From positions 1,812,695 through 1,876,694 of the forward strand of contig CM030934.1 in NCBI GenBank assembly GCA_018136815.1: a stretch of 64,000 nucleotides of DNA, given 5' to 3'. This stretch comes from Isochrysis galbana. Its lineage: Eukaryota; Haptophyta; Isochrysidales; Isochrysidaceae. This document shows, in pieces, positions 32,701 through 42,478 of the stretch. The notes beneath the pieces were generated by a model. The model was not told the origin of the DNA, ran no database searches, and saw only the letters and a list, made by a program, of their open reading frames with translations. Position numbers and translations under genes: made by a program. Numbering within the stretch: position 1 is the stretch's first letter; the number at the start of each line of letters is the position of its first letter.

Positions 32701-33616
32701 AACTAACAACTAAGTTTATACTTAGTTCGCCCATGGGGGGGCACGAGCCCCCCTCTCTCTCCACTCCTCCCCTGCCATGGGGGAGGAACCACCCACTCTC
32801 CTGGCACGCTTGATGGCCTGCCAGCCTGCCAGGAGCACACTGCCATGCTGACCCATCCCTCTCCCCACAGGCACGCCTGATTCGCCCGCCCTGGCCTGTC
32901 GTGGCCAGCCCATCCCTCTGACCAGCCCCTCCTCCCCCTGGGCCCCCCTGTTCAGGACCCCCCAGCCAGCTCCAGTCGACCCGCAGGGGCTCGGAGCGCC
33001 AGCGAGGGAGAGGCAGGAGGGGCCAGGGCCATGCCCCAGCCTCACCTGCCCCCTGAGCTGTCCTCCCAGGCCCCTGCAGGCCACCTGGGGACCTGAAGAG
33101 GGGCCGCAGGCGCGCGCCATGGGCCCCCGCCGCAGGGCCGCAGGGAAGAGAGGAGGAAAAGGGAAGAGGGAGGGGAGGGGGGAGCGGCAGCTCTCCCCTC
33201 TGGCAGATACGTGTCTTCTCGCCCCGTTTGGGTAAGAGAAGACGGGTGCGCCAGAGCCAGGAGGGAAGGGCCGCGGCTCGCCGCGGCCACTCGCTCTAGC
33301 GAGGGATATTAGCGCTTCTGGGCTCCTATCTCACGAGTGCACGAGTGCCCCCCCCCCCCTGCGTTGCTTTTACCCGAAAGGGGTTTTCCCCCAGCGTGGA
33401 CTCGAGGAGAGGACGTGCTGGGGTGCGCGGGGTCGGTGCTTGCACTGGGGGGAGGACCAATATCGAGGGGAGGGGGCAGTGCCCCCACCCCCCGGTATCA
33501 CTCGTACACCTGGCCCGTCAGGCATGGCGGGATTCCGGGACGGAAAAGTTATGTCCAATTAGCTAGTGGGGTTGGCTAGGATATAACATTGATTATTATT
33601 ACTATTATTATTATTA
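32701..33616 (+). mobile_element. SINE-like element, copy F (subfamily 2), intact with 17 bp TSD
   Basis: The element is 916 bp, starting a few bases before CAACTAAGTTTATACTTAGT and ending in (ATT)n. The repeat TTGCATGCTGCGCTCCC occurs at 32684-32700 and 33617-33633. The inner order is the GGGGGGGCACGAGCC block, the family core at 33000-33060 (CCAGCGAGGGAGAGGCAGGA), a C/G-rich stretch, and the 3' unit shared with 32196-32470. No coding domain. Confidence 0.85.
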
Positions 33617-33860
33617 TTGCATGCTGCGCTCCCGGCAGTAAAGAGTTAACCCTAGTACGTGCTTATAAATGGAATTTATGGCATCGGGAGTCGGCTTAGA
33701 CGGGCCATAGGCTGACATATTTGCTGCTGGGCCCCATGCACATAGGCAGGATAGAACGCCCTATGCACCATATGAGCTATGCACGAGGTTATCAGAGGAT
33801 TTCAGAGTGACAAAGTTGGCGAAATCACGAAATTGGTCAAAACGTGCAGAAAACCCTCAA

Positions 33861-34525
33861 CTATTCGGTAACGCACCGGTGACAACAAAAGAAGCACGAG
33901 ATGTGGTAGTAAGCGCCAACCCCGTCGCGACAGGAAAGGCACTTGAATTGGGGGCGTTTGGGCTTCTCTATGGCGCACTGGGAATACCCACAGACACCTT
34001 TCAGACTGGACACGCGTACTGCTTTCTTTGGAGGACCACGCGTACCGCCTTGCCGGTTGAGCTCCTTCAGCTCGAGGGCAACTTTGCCCATGTCCACTAA
34101 TTCGTGCTCGGCGCGCCGCTGAACGTGTTTGGAGGCGGGGCTCAGATAGTCGTCAGACGTCAGAGTTTATCATCCCTGCCCCTGCCTTCATGATGCACAA
34201 TCCAGCCGGCTTCCGCCTGCGGAGGGTACTCAATGACGTACTTCAAGACGCTCTTCCCCCCTGTCCTGCCGACCTTCTCGACTCTCACTTCAGACGGAGT
34301 GAGGTCTCGAATGGGGCCGGACTGCGAGGCGTGAATTGCTGGAAGGGGAGGGGCTCTCTTCTCTGTGCTGTCAATGGCGTCGGTGGTCCTCATGCTGGCA
34401 GGATAGAGCGGAGGGGGAGGGGGTGGGGTGGGGGGTGGGGGGCAGCGCGCGTTCGCGGCAGACAGCGCAGGGAGGCTCCCGCTAGCGCTTTCGTGGCAAC
34501 GTTTCTCCCGCGCTTCGAAAAGCAA
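33861..34525 (-). pseudogene. Possible transposase remnant with Cys-rich C-terminus
   Basis: Two adjacent minus-strand frames separated by a stop read as one degraded protein. The upstream part has RVEKVGRTGGKSVLKYVIEY. The downstream part has a cysteine cluster, CGYSQCAIEKPKRPQFKCLS followed by CRDGVGAYYHISCFFCCHRC. A C-terminal zinc cluster of this kind resembles the tail of piggyBac-type transposases, but the DDD catalytic core is not present. Function and family are uncertain; a small host zinc protein is an alternative. Confidence 0.35.
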
Positions 34526-34548
34526 GCATATTTGACGAACTTGTGCTG

Positions 34549-35507
34549 AACCTACTTTTATAAGTGGGGGTCAATGGGGGCCTCGCGCCCTCCTCTCTCC
34601 ATCGCGGACACCCCCCGGGGTGGGCCCGTACATTCAACCCCAGCCCCTGCCCTCTGGCAGGGGCAGGACACTCATCAATTCAGCCCAGACCCCTAGTGGG
34701 CGCGGGTCGCGAGCCGCACTCCCAGGCCCGCATGGGCCTGCTCTCGTACTGACTCCCCCCCCCATCCCTGGTCGCCAGGCAGACAGGGGCCTCAGGGCTG
34801 CACCCAAGGCCAGCGAGGCGAGCGAGGGAGAGGCAAGGGGGGGCCAGGGGCTGAGCCCCAGCCTCCACTGCCCCCTGAGCTGCCCCTGCTGGTCCTCTGG
34901 GCGCCCCTGAAGGACCTCTGAGAGCAGGCCATGGCGCGCCGCATGGCGACGCGCTGCAGGGACCGGGGCGGAAAAGAGAATGGAACGAGGGAGAGGGGGG
35001 GATTTGCACCCCCCCCGATGGAGTGTGGTGAGAAACGAGACCCATTTGCGTTAGCAAATGGGCGGAGGGGGGCGGCTGGCGACAGGAGGAAGAGGAGGAG
35101 GGAGAGACTCAAGACGCCTACGGGAACCACTGTGGCAGGTATCTCGAGGCGCAGTCTTTTATTTCTCGAGGACAGCTCGCGGCGAGAGCTGTAGAGCTGT
35201 AAGGGCCGTTCTTCTTTTTTGACGAGAGGTTCCTCCCCCCCCCCCGGTGCTTTTTCCCGGAGAGTCGGCCGGCGTCGACCGGTCCGCCTCAATGGGTTTT
35301 CCCCCATTTTAACTTGTGGCTTGTGGGGAGTTAGAATGGGAGCCGGGGGCATGCGAGGGGGGAGATGTGGAGGGGTGCATAGTACATAGTAGTATGTATC
35401 TGTGACAACAGCACGCGCAAGGTGTACGGGCAGGTGCGCTGAGGGCTGTCGTGTTAGTGCCGGGCTAGTGAGAGTAGTGGTACTAATGCTCAGATAGATT
35501 GTTGTTG
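34549..35507 (+). mobile_element. SINE-like element, copy B (subfamily 1), intact with 18 bp TSD
   Basis: The element is 959 bp and nearly identical to copy A at 2926-3874 along its whole length, including the GGAACCACTGTGGCAGGTAT and AGAGCTGTAGAGCTGTAAGG blocks and the (TTG)n tail. It is flanked by TTTGACGAACTTGTGCTG at 34531-34548 and 35508-35525. It sits about 320 bp upstream of the GT77 start codon, so it could influence that promoter. Confidence 0.85.
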
Positions 35508-35830
35508 TTTGACGAACTTGTGCTGGGGACTTTTACCCAAGCCCGCGGGGGGTTCCTGTGGTGTTCCCCATGGTCCCTAGGGCCCTCCCAAGGGCCCTAG
35601 GGGCTCCAAATATAGCCATATGTACTCTATTCCTTGACACCGTCCTCCTGGCTCCTGGAGGACTAGGCATGTAGGGTTAAAGGTAGCGGAGCAGCCTCGT
35701 CGGCCCGACGAGAGGGAAAGGCCGGGGGCCCGAAAGGGGGGGGGGGGAAGGCAAAGAGGAAGGGAAAAGAAAATGGGGGGGGAGGCGGGAGCGGGAGCGG
35801 GGGAGGAGGGGGAGGCAGCCCGCCGCCGGC

Positions 35831-38041
35831 ATGCCGCTGCCCAAGGGCGCCCTTGCCGGGGCGGCTGTGGCGGCAGGCATCGTGCTCGTGCTGATACTGA
35901 ACATGCGGGGCGGTACGGCCAGCCGCACCGCCTCCAGCTGGTCGCCGCTTCCCGCCACACCGCCCACGTCTGACCTGCTCGCCGAGATGAAAGCGCTTCA
36001 GCAGCGTGTCGCCGAGTTGGAGCAGCGGCTAGGCGCCAAGTACGAGCGAGGAACGAGGCGCGCCGAGCGGATGATAGCGGCTGAGGAGGCACGAATGCGA
36101 GTTCGCGAGGAGATGCGCCGTGCAGCCGTCCTCAACGCGCCAGTCGGAGGCGGCCTGCTCTCGGCAGAGGGCTCCAAGGAGGATGCGGCAGCAGTCGTTG
36201 TCTCCTCCACGCCGGCCGCTGGACCCGTGCTTGTCTCGTCGACGAGCGGTGGCGGCTCCACCGCGTTTCCTACGGTCTCCCGATACGCCCGTGAGAAGCC
36301 GCTCGCGGTGGCTCCAGCGGGTGTCGTGCCGAATGCCAGCTGGTGGAGTGGAATGCAGGTCGAGATGCCTGGCGGGCTTTGGTGCCCCAAGCCGCCAGCG
36401 TATGCGGCAGCCAAGGCTGTACTGCCGACCATAAAGCCGTCGACCGACAAGCCTAGACTGACGCCCGAGTTGGCGAAGAAGCACGCGTCCCCCGACAATA
36501 TGCTCATCGCCACCTACGTCAACTTCAACCGGCTTGACTTTGCCTTCACGCTTGTGAAGCATCTCATTGCACTTAATCAGCCTCACTACTTGGTTGGTGC
36601 ACTCGATGACGAGGCAGGCCGCGGGCTGCAAGAACGCGACATTCCGACCTTCTTCATGAGCTCTGGCCTCACAACCAAGGATTATGGCTGGGGTACGTAC
36701 AATTTCCGCCAGCTCGGCCTGCACAAGGTGAACCTTGTCCTTGAGCTTGCCAAGACGGGCGTCGACTGCCTCACCATTGATGCCGATGCATTTATTCTGC
36801 GTGACCCGTTCCCTTACTTCCGCAAGTACCCGGATGCCGGTGTGCTGATGTCCTCCGACCATCTCGTGGCGACCAACGGCTACGATGACGAGGGCCTTGA
36901 ATCCAGCTCTGGCTTCTTCTCCGCCTTCAATATAGGCTACATCTTCATCCGTGCGTCGGCTCTCGAGTTTGTCCAAGAGTGGCGCGACACCTGCTTCAAG
37001 AGGACCAACGACTGGGACCAGGTTCTCTTTGGCTCGGTGCTGAAGAAAGGCATGGGCGTTGGAGGCGGTGTCGACGAGTCACCGAGGCTGAAGAAGATGT
37101 ACCGCAAGGCGGACGGCACACACGTGCTCGCTGGAGTGCTCCCCGTCTCGCTCTTCGCATCAGGGCATACCTTCTTCGTCTCACGCATGGCGCACTTGAT
37201 GCACACCACGCCGTACATGGTGCATACCACGTTCCAATATGGCGGAGCCCAGGGCAAACGTCATCGCCTGCGTGAGAGCATGGTCTGGGAGGACGAGCCC
37301 GGGTACTATACGCAACCTGACTTCTTGACCTACGACCTTGATGTGCCTTGGGAGCTTGTGTATCCCAACGGGGGTGACGTGCAGGCTGATGGGACAATAG
37401 CCTTTGAGAAGCGCACGACTGTGGAGCAACATTTCGCCTTGGTCCATCATCAGCTGGTCCAGCTGCGGAATGCCTTTGCGCTCGCTCAGAAGCTGGGCCG
37501 AATTGTCATCTTGCCTCGGCTCATCTGCGGGCTCGACCGTTGGTGGGCACCACACAGCGGCATCATTCCGGGATCGGCAGCGCGCCTACCACTGCTGGAT
37601 TGTCCAGCGGATCATGTAATCGATGTCGAACGGATGGGCAAGCCCGAGCTCATCTTGCGTGAGCATTCGTTCCTGTGCAACCCACGAACGCCCGCAACGG
37701 TACGCCAGTCGCTTTCATACGTGACCGTGAAACCAATCGGGGCGGGGGATGCGGACGCCAAACAACATGGTGAAAAGCTCATCGGCCAGTTGCAAGGCGA
37801 GAAGGCCAAGGTGATCAAGCTATCGTCACTGCCTGATTATCGCGCCATCCTGAACGCCAAGGAGGCCAAGACCTTTGAGGATCGATCCAAAGGATGGGCT
37901 AGTCTTTGGTGTTGCAACCGGCCACCCGGAGGACGTGGCGCAGGGCATATCTGGTACGATTTTTTTGCGGACGTCGTCCCTCACGTGGACCGGCACAATC
38001 GAAAGTGGGAGGGGCCATGGTACCCCAAGATGGGACCGTAG
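35831..38041 (+). CDS. GT77 arabinosyltransferase, XEG113-like type II membrane protein
   Basis: A single-exon frame of 736 residues. Residues about 8-23 (LAGAAVAAGIVLVLIL) form a membrane anchor after a short N-terminus, followed by a coiled-coil stem (residues 50-100) and a Ser/Pro-rich linker, a Golgi type II layout. The GT77 nucleotide-diphospho-sugar transferase domain spans about residues 220-480, with D317-A-D319 in CLTIDADAFILRDPFPYF as the metal-binding DxD. The second half contains HHQLVQLRNAFALAQKLGRI, then ICGLDRWWAPHSG, and REHSFLCNP, the features that separate XEG113 from shorter GT77 proteins. In plants XEG113 adds beta-arabinofuranose to extensin; a role in hydroxyproline-rich glycoprotein glycosylation is inferred, not shown. 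The start is the first ATG and precedes the anchor. Confidence 0.92.
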   Translation: MPLPKGALAGAAVAAGIVLVLILNMRGGTASRTASSWSPLPATPPTSDLLAEMKALQQRVAELEQRLGAKYERGTRRAERMIAAEEARMRVREEMRRAAVLNAPVGGGLLSAEGSKEDAAAVVVSSTPAAGPVLVSSTSGGGSTAFPTVSRYAREKPLAVAPAGVVPNASWWSGMQVEMPGGLWCPKPPAYAAAKAVLPTIKPSTDKPRLTPELAKKHASPDNMLIATYVNFNRLDFAFTLVKHLIALNQPHYLVGALDDEAGRGLQERDIPTFFMSSGLTTKDYGWGTYNFRQLGLHKVNLVLELAKTGVDCLTIDADAFILRDPFPYFRKYPDAGVLMSSDHLVATNGYDDEGLESSSGFFSAFNIGYIFIRASALEFVQEWRDTCFKRTNDWDQVLFGSVLKKGMGVGGGVDESPRLKKMYRKADGTHVLAGVLPVSLFASGHTFFVSRMAHLMHTTPYMVHTTFQYGGAQGKRHRLRESMVWEDEPGYYTQPDFLTYDLDVPWELVYPNGGDVQADGTIAFEKRTTVEQHFALVHHQLVQLRNAFALAQKLGRIVILPRLICGLDRWWAPHSGIIPGSAARLPLLDCPADHVIDVERMGKPELILREHSFLCNPRTPATVRQSLSYVTVKPIGAGDADAKQHGEKLIGQLQGEKAKVIKLSSLPDYRAILNAKEAKTFEDRSKGWASLWCCNRPPGGRGAGHIWYDFFADVVPHVDRHNRKWEGPWYPKMGP

Positions 38042-38716
38042 ATACAGTTTCTACCGCTCACGAGGAAGCTTTGACGATCGACTAGTGCCCCAAAGGCGTA
38101 ACTTCTGTGAGGATGGGCGATATGTGCGGTATCGATGGGGAATGGGCAAGGTTGTATTTTTTCTCGTGGACCTCTTCCGTCTTCACGTCTATCCCCCCCA
38201 CCCCCCTGAGGTGGGGATGGGCGAACTTCCTTGCACGAAAGCTTAGATCGCTTGCAGATGCCGTAGTGGTCAATAGCTTCGCCTCGTCACCGCGAGCAGA
38301 GTTTGGCGACTGCACAACTATGTCGTCGATATGCGCACAACGCCCTCTTATAAAAATTCTTAGCTATGCTCAGAGGCCGCGACCTTCAGGTCGGTTGTTG
38401 TTTCGACCGATGCTCCCCAGCGCTGTCGGCTATCTGGAAAGAGGCAATCAATTGCCCTTCAGATCGCTGAAGATACTACAAGCGCAAGTGAGAAGCGTTC
38501 AATCATCACCACCCGCCAACAGGAGATGGATGTACAGCGCGATGGTCACCCGCAACCCCAATCCCGATCCCTTTGGCGCCCATCAACGGCCCGCAATTAC
38601 TACGAGTGTGAAGGGGGCAGCTATGAGAAAGACGCCAATGAGGGGGCATACTATTTCTATCGGTCGTGCGACGTCGTAGTAGTTGTTTAAGATAGCCCTT
38701 GACGAATGTCAACCCA
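38042..38716. other. Intergenic, GT77 3' flank
   Basis: Short ORFs only; no domain or repeat match within the window up to about 38716. Confidence 0.5.
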
Positions 38717-39880
38717 CTGTCGCATTCGCGAATCGACGCTCGTTAGGCTTCTTTCTTCTCTTCGTTCGGTATTTATCGTTATAATTCTCTCGTTCTCGTT
38801 CTCGGTCAAAAACTTCGCGTGGACGCCTAGGATCTAGGGTTGTGGAGCGCCCTCCCTCTTTCTCTCGAAGAGAAGGGAAGTTTCCCCACCTTTCTTCCTC
38901 CCAGGCGCCTCGCAAAAAGGTTTAATTCGCTATCTCCCCGCGTGTCTTTAACTGCTTCTAGGGGCAATCAGGTTTGGTTTGCCATCTCCCCTCGGAGATC
39001 GATTTAGGTTCGCTGCTTGGGTGAAGGAATCTTTCTCCTTGTTCCTTGGTTTGCCATCTCCCCTTGGAGATTGATTTAGATTCGCTGCTTTGGATTTTGG
39101 TTATCCTTCTCCTTGATGCAAGTTGCATGAAAGCCCTTGGCCCTTGGTCCCGTTGGTTTTTGGTTTTCTCCTCCCTTGGTAGCTACTCAAGGTTGCTCGA
39201 TAGAAACGTCTAGAAGGTCCACGCTCAACAGCAAGATTTCTTCGATTGCAAGGATATCTCGCTGCGATCTGTATCCAATGTGATCGCCGTGGTTGCGCGA
39301 CATAACGTTCCTCTTCGACTTTCCGCCTTGGTGCGAAATCCAAAGCGAAGACACGCTCCGACCGTCGCTTTGGATTCTCTCTCTCTCGCTCGCTCTCTCT
39401 CTCCGTCTCTCGCGACGTGTTTGAGTTATCGGTTATCGGCGATTTGGGGGTCTCGGTTATTTCATGTTTTGCTTGGTTTGGGTGAATGATTCTGGTGTGT
39501 TCGTGAGTCGGTGTCGCAGCATCGTTGGATCCGACGTCCTGTCGTCAGTTGTCATCCGTCGCTCTCGTTCTCGTCGCTCTCGCTCTCGTAATACTCGTAC
39601 CCTACAGTCTCGCCTCACCTCGCCAGCCCCTGCCATCACAGCCCTCCTCTCACTCACCCTCGCCTCTCGCCTCTCGCTCGATGTCGCTTTCGTCGCCGTC
39701 CTCGCCCTCGCTCAAGCCCGCCTGCCCGCCTTCCTCTGCTGACGGGCCTCAGCCCGTCAGCGTCTCCGAAGTCGTCTCCTCAGCCGCGCCTGCCGCCGAC
39801 ATGCCTCCCTCCTCATTGCCCTCAGGCCCTATGGGCCTATGGGCCATCACAATTCGTCACCCACATGACGTAATATGACG
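38717..39880 (+). mobile_element. Dispersed repeat with short ORF start, copy 2
   Basis: This matches 1774-2640 from the TGTCGCATTCGCGA block to the ORF that starts at 39681 (MSLSSPSSPSLKPACPPSS). It is about 300 bp longer because its leader contains an extra duplicated GGTTTGCCATCTCCCCT unit (near 38978 and 39050). The small ORF ends at 39878. Confidence 0.65.
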
Positions 39881-40654
39881 TGCCTGGGGAGAGCGGAGAG
39901 CGGAGAGCGGAGGGGGAGGGAGGGGAGGGGGAAGGAGAGGGGGAGACAGCCGCCCCTAGCCCCTAGCTCCCCCTAATAGTGCGACGGTGGGAGCAGCCGC
40001 AGACCGCAGATGGGGGGGGGGGGGAGGGGGGGTAGGCAACGCTTGCGTGACAGTAGTGGGTGGGTCCATAGCCGCGTGCGCGGCGAGAACATTGTAACAT
40101 TATAGTAGCGAGAAATTTTAATTTTAAACCATATTTGGAAAAATAGTAAGAGGGAGTGGAGAGCAGCGGTAAGAAACGAGAAACGAAAGCAATTTGCATA
40201 CAACTACTAGTCAATAGGGTTACGGGCCATAGCCGACAACGCCTACAATTCAATGAGACAAGCACATGCTGATGATGGAAGATGGACGAAATTGTGCACT
40301 TGCTTGTACAGCCACGCTGCGCGCTATGTAATAGCTCCTACGTGAAGGATGTTACTATGTGATTGAGTGCAACTACATGGGGATTGGCAATGGGAAAGGA
40401 AGGCCAAGACACAGGGCCTGCAGGGGAGATGAGCTAGTGGGGAGGATGAATAAAGATACAATTCCATCGGTAATGAGCGGGCCCAGCCGTGGATCGGGTT
40501 TTCACTGCCGATGAGTTTCGCGAGGCTGCAACGGTTGTGGTCGAAATAGCACAGCAAGTTGCTCAGACAAGACAAGTCGTCTCAGGTGAGGTCATGTAGA
40601 CCAGGGTGATCGTTTCGTGGAGGCTCTACACAGAAACGACACGGTGAGGATGTT
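39881..40654. other. Intergenic
   Basis: A purine-rich stretch at 39890-39950 and a G run at 40011-40022, followed by AT-richer unique sequence. No gene is recognised. Confidence 0.5.
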
Positions 40655-41602
40655 CTACCGGAGCCGGGTTGCGCGCTGCGACACGGTGAGATTGTCGCAC
40701 TCGCTTCTCAGAGTTTCGGATGTCGACGGCTGCGGGACGATATGGCCAAGGCCAGCTTGTGAAGCTCTGCCGGAGCACGACGACTCGGGAGTGCTTGGCA
40801 TGACGAGCTCTGTGGCCTCACGAGCGACAATTGATCGGATAGAGCGCCGCATTGATAGCCGACCGGATGAGCCAATCTGCTTCAGCGCTGTGCGGCCCGA
40901 AGCGGCACGATTCCTCCTGAATAAGAGTGCTGAACCGCCAACCCGCCCATCGGGGATCGCATGAGAAAAGTTGCCGTCCTCTTCAGCGGGGGCTCTGTCG
41001 AAACTGCGCCGCAGCCTCCGGCGCCAGACTTGGCGTGCAAGCGTCACCACGACGACCATTACCACACCAACAATGAAGGACACCGAATCCGGTGGCGAGT
41101 GTGTGCCGATGAAGCAGAAGAAGGTCACCGCTGACATCAGCAGCCCAACACTGAAGACTTGGCGCATGTCCCTGAGGCACTGATGCAGGTAGGTGACAGC
41201 GGCGCGCATGGTCTCGAGCGGCGGGTAGATGCCGCCATCGATCCGCCTCCCCGCCTTGTCGAATTTCAGCCACGAGTATGAGCCGCCGCACACGGGCCTC
41301 GCGTGCGCGAGCGCCTGCGCCTCCTCTGCAGCGCGCAGCACATCGTACGCAACCCACCCCATGCACATAAGCGAGAGGGCGGAGGAGGCAGTGTACACAG
41401 CCTGGAATGGGTGACTCCATTCGCTGAAGTCCTCCGCGCCGGCGGTGCCCACCAAGATCTCCACCTGCACGCCGAGCACCAGAGAGGCGCAGGTGGCCCA
41501 CACATCACACCGTCGGACGGCTTCTGTCAGCCGGCGCTCCTCGTTGTCCATCAGCACTCCGAGCGCGGTGGAGCGCTCGAGCTCGTGGCCTGCCTCCTGC
41601 AT
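40655..41602 (-). CDS. Uncharacterised four-helix membrane protein
   Basis: A single-exon frame from ATG 41602 encodes 315 residues. Four hydrophobic segments are visible: DVWATCASLVLGVQVEILVG, AVYTASSALSLMCMGWVAYD, VFSVGLLMSAVTFFCFIGTH and SVSFIVGVVMVVVVTLARQV. They are grouped in two pairs separated by a roughly 60-residue cytosolic-type loop with a YLHQCLRDMR motif. The C-terminal 110 residues are Ser/Arg-rich and probably disordered and cytosolic. I do not recognise the family. The topology is reminiscent of small ion-channel subunits such as Orai, but the Orai pore motif is not evident. A second ATG at residue 18 could be the true start. Confidence 0.7.
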   Translation of the reverse strand: MQEAGHELERSTALGVLMDNEERRLTEAVRRCDVWATCASLVLGVQVEILVGTAGAEDFSEWSHPFQAVYTASSALSLMCMGWVAYDVLRAAEEAQALAHARPVCGGSYSWLKFDKAGRRIDGGIYPPLETMRAAVTYLHQCLRDMRQVFSVGLLMSAVTFFCFIGTHSPPDSVSFIVGVVMVVVVTLARQVWRRRLRRSFDRAPAEEDGNFSHAIPDGRVGGSALLFRRNRAASGRTALKQIGSSGRLSMRRSIRSIVAREATELVMPSTPESSCSGRASQAGLGHIVPQPSTSETLRSECDNLTVSQRATRLR

Positions 41603-42212
41603 GGGTGGACACGACTCCTGAAGCCGATCTAGCTACAATGCCCTGATGAGAGGGAAGGAGGGAGAGGAGAGAGAGAGTGAGAGAGAGCAGCAGGGGGGGA
41701 AGAGGGGAGCGAGGCCGCCCTCTCCCTCCCTCCCTCCTCTCTCTCACTCTCTCTCTCTCTCTCCCCCCCCCCCCCTCTCTCCCATACATAGGTCTTCCTC
41801 TCATCCTCCCTCGTATTTACGTATTTACTTGTCCACTTGGGGTTGCTCTCTCTCTCTCCCGTCAACAAACAGTCTCTCCCTCGCTCTCTTGCTCCCCCCC
41901 CCCCCCTCCCGCGGCCTCTCGATTCTATCCATACAAGTACTATTATATTAGCTCTCCGTCCCCAACCCCCAGGATATGTGAAACGACAGTGAGATCACAT
42001 GCTTTTATTTCGCTCGGATAGGACCACTTGAGGTTACAGGAGTAGTGAGCAAAAAAGCATTAAGAAAGTGAAGCAGGCAAAAGGGAAAGGGAGGAGGGGA
42101 GCGGTGGGGCTTTTGTCCCATCTTCAAGGAGATTCTTCCTCCTTGTTCCCCCCTCCTCGCGAACAGCGCCAAAAGTACACTTTTTGTAGTACAACTCCAT
42201 CCTGTCGGGTAA
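41603..42212. other. Intergenic with GA/CT inverted microsatellites
   Basis: Purine-rich 41647-41705 is followed by pyrimidine-rich 41715-41780 (long CT and C runs), so the two can pair as an imperfect hairpin. A CT-rich stretch and a C run also occur at 41845-41910. This is presumably the promoter of the minus-strand membrane-protein gene. Confidence 0.5.
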
Positions 42213-42390
42213 ACCCCCTCTTTTAGGGGCGAATATCCAGATATGTGTCTTGTATATTTGATATTTGGGTGGATTTGCTCCATATGGATATCTCTAGATA
42301 TTTCGGGGATATTTGGGCTCTTGCTAGGATATCTGTGTTGGTTATTTGGGTTCTTGAACAGTAAACAGCTCTAGCTGTAGTTAGCTGCTC
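42213..42390 (+). repeat. AT-rich dispersed repeat (ATATTTGGGTGGATTTGCTC)
   Basis: This matches 18141-18320 inside composite element C, with the same order of CTCTAGATATTTC, GATATTTGGGCTCTTGCT and GGTTATTTGGGTTCT blocks ending at GAACAGTAAACA. It is independent evidence that the AT-rich block is a mobile module. Confidence 0.75.
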
Positions 42391-42478
42391 TAGCATCAGC
42401 TAGGGAGGGAGAGAGCAGCGGCACAGCGGCACGTAGCAAGCGCGCAGGCGCGCCCTTGATGTCACAGCTCCAAACACT

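Noticed and set aside
36029-36976. 315-codon minus-strand ORF
   Set aside because: It is antisense to the GT77 gene, with no domain of its own.
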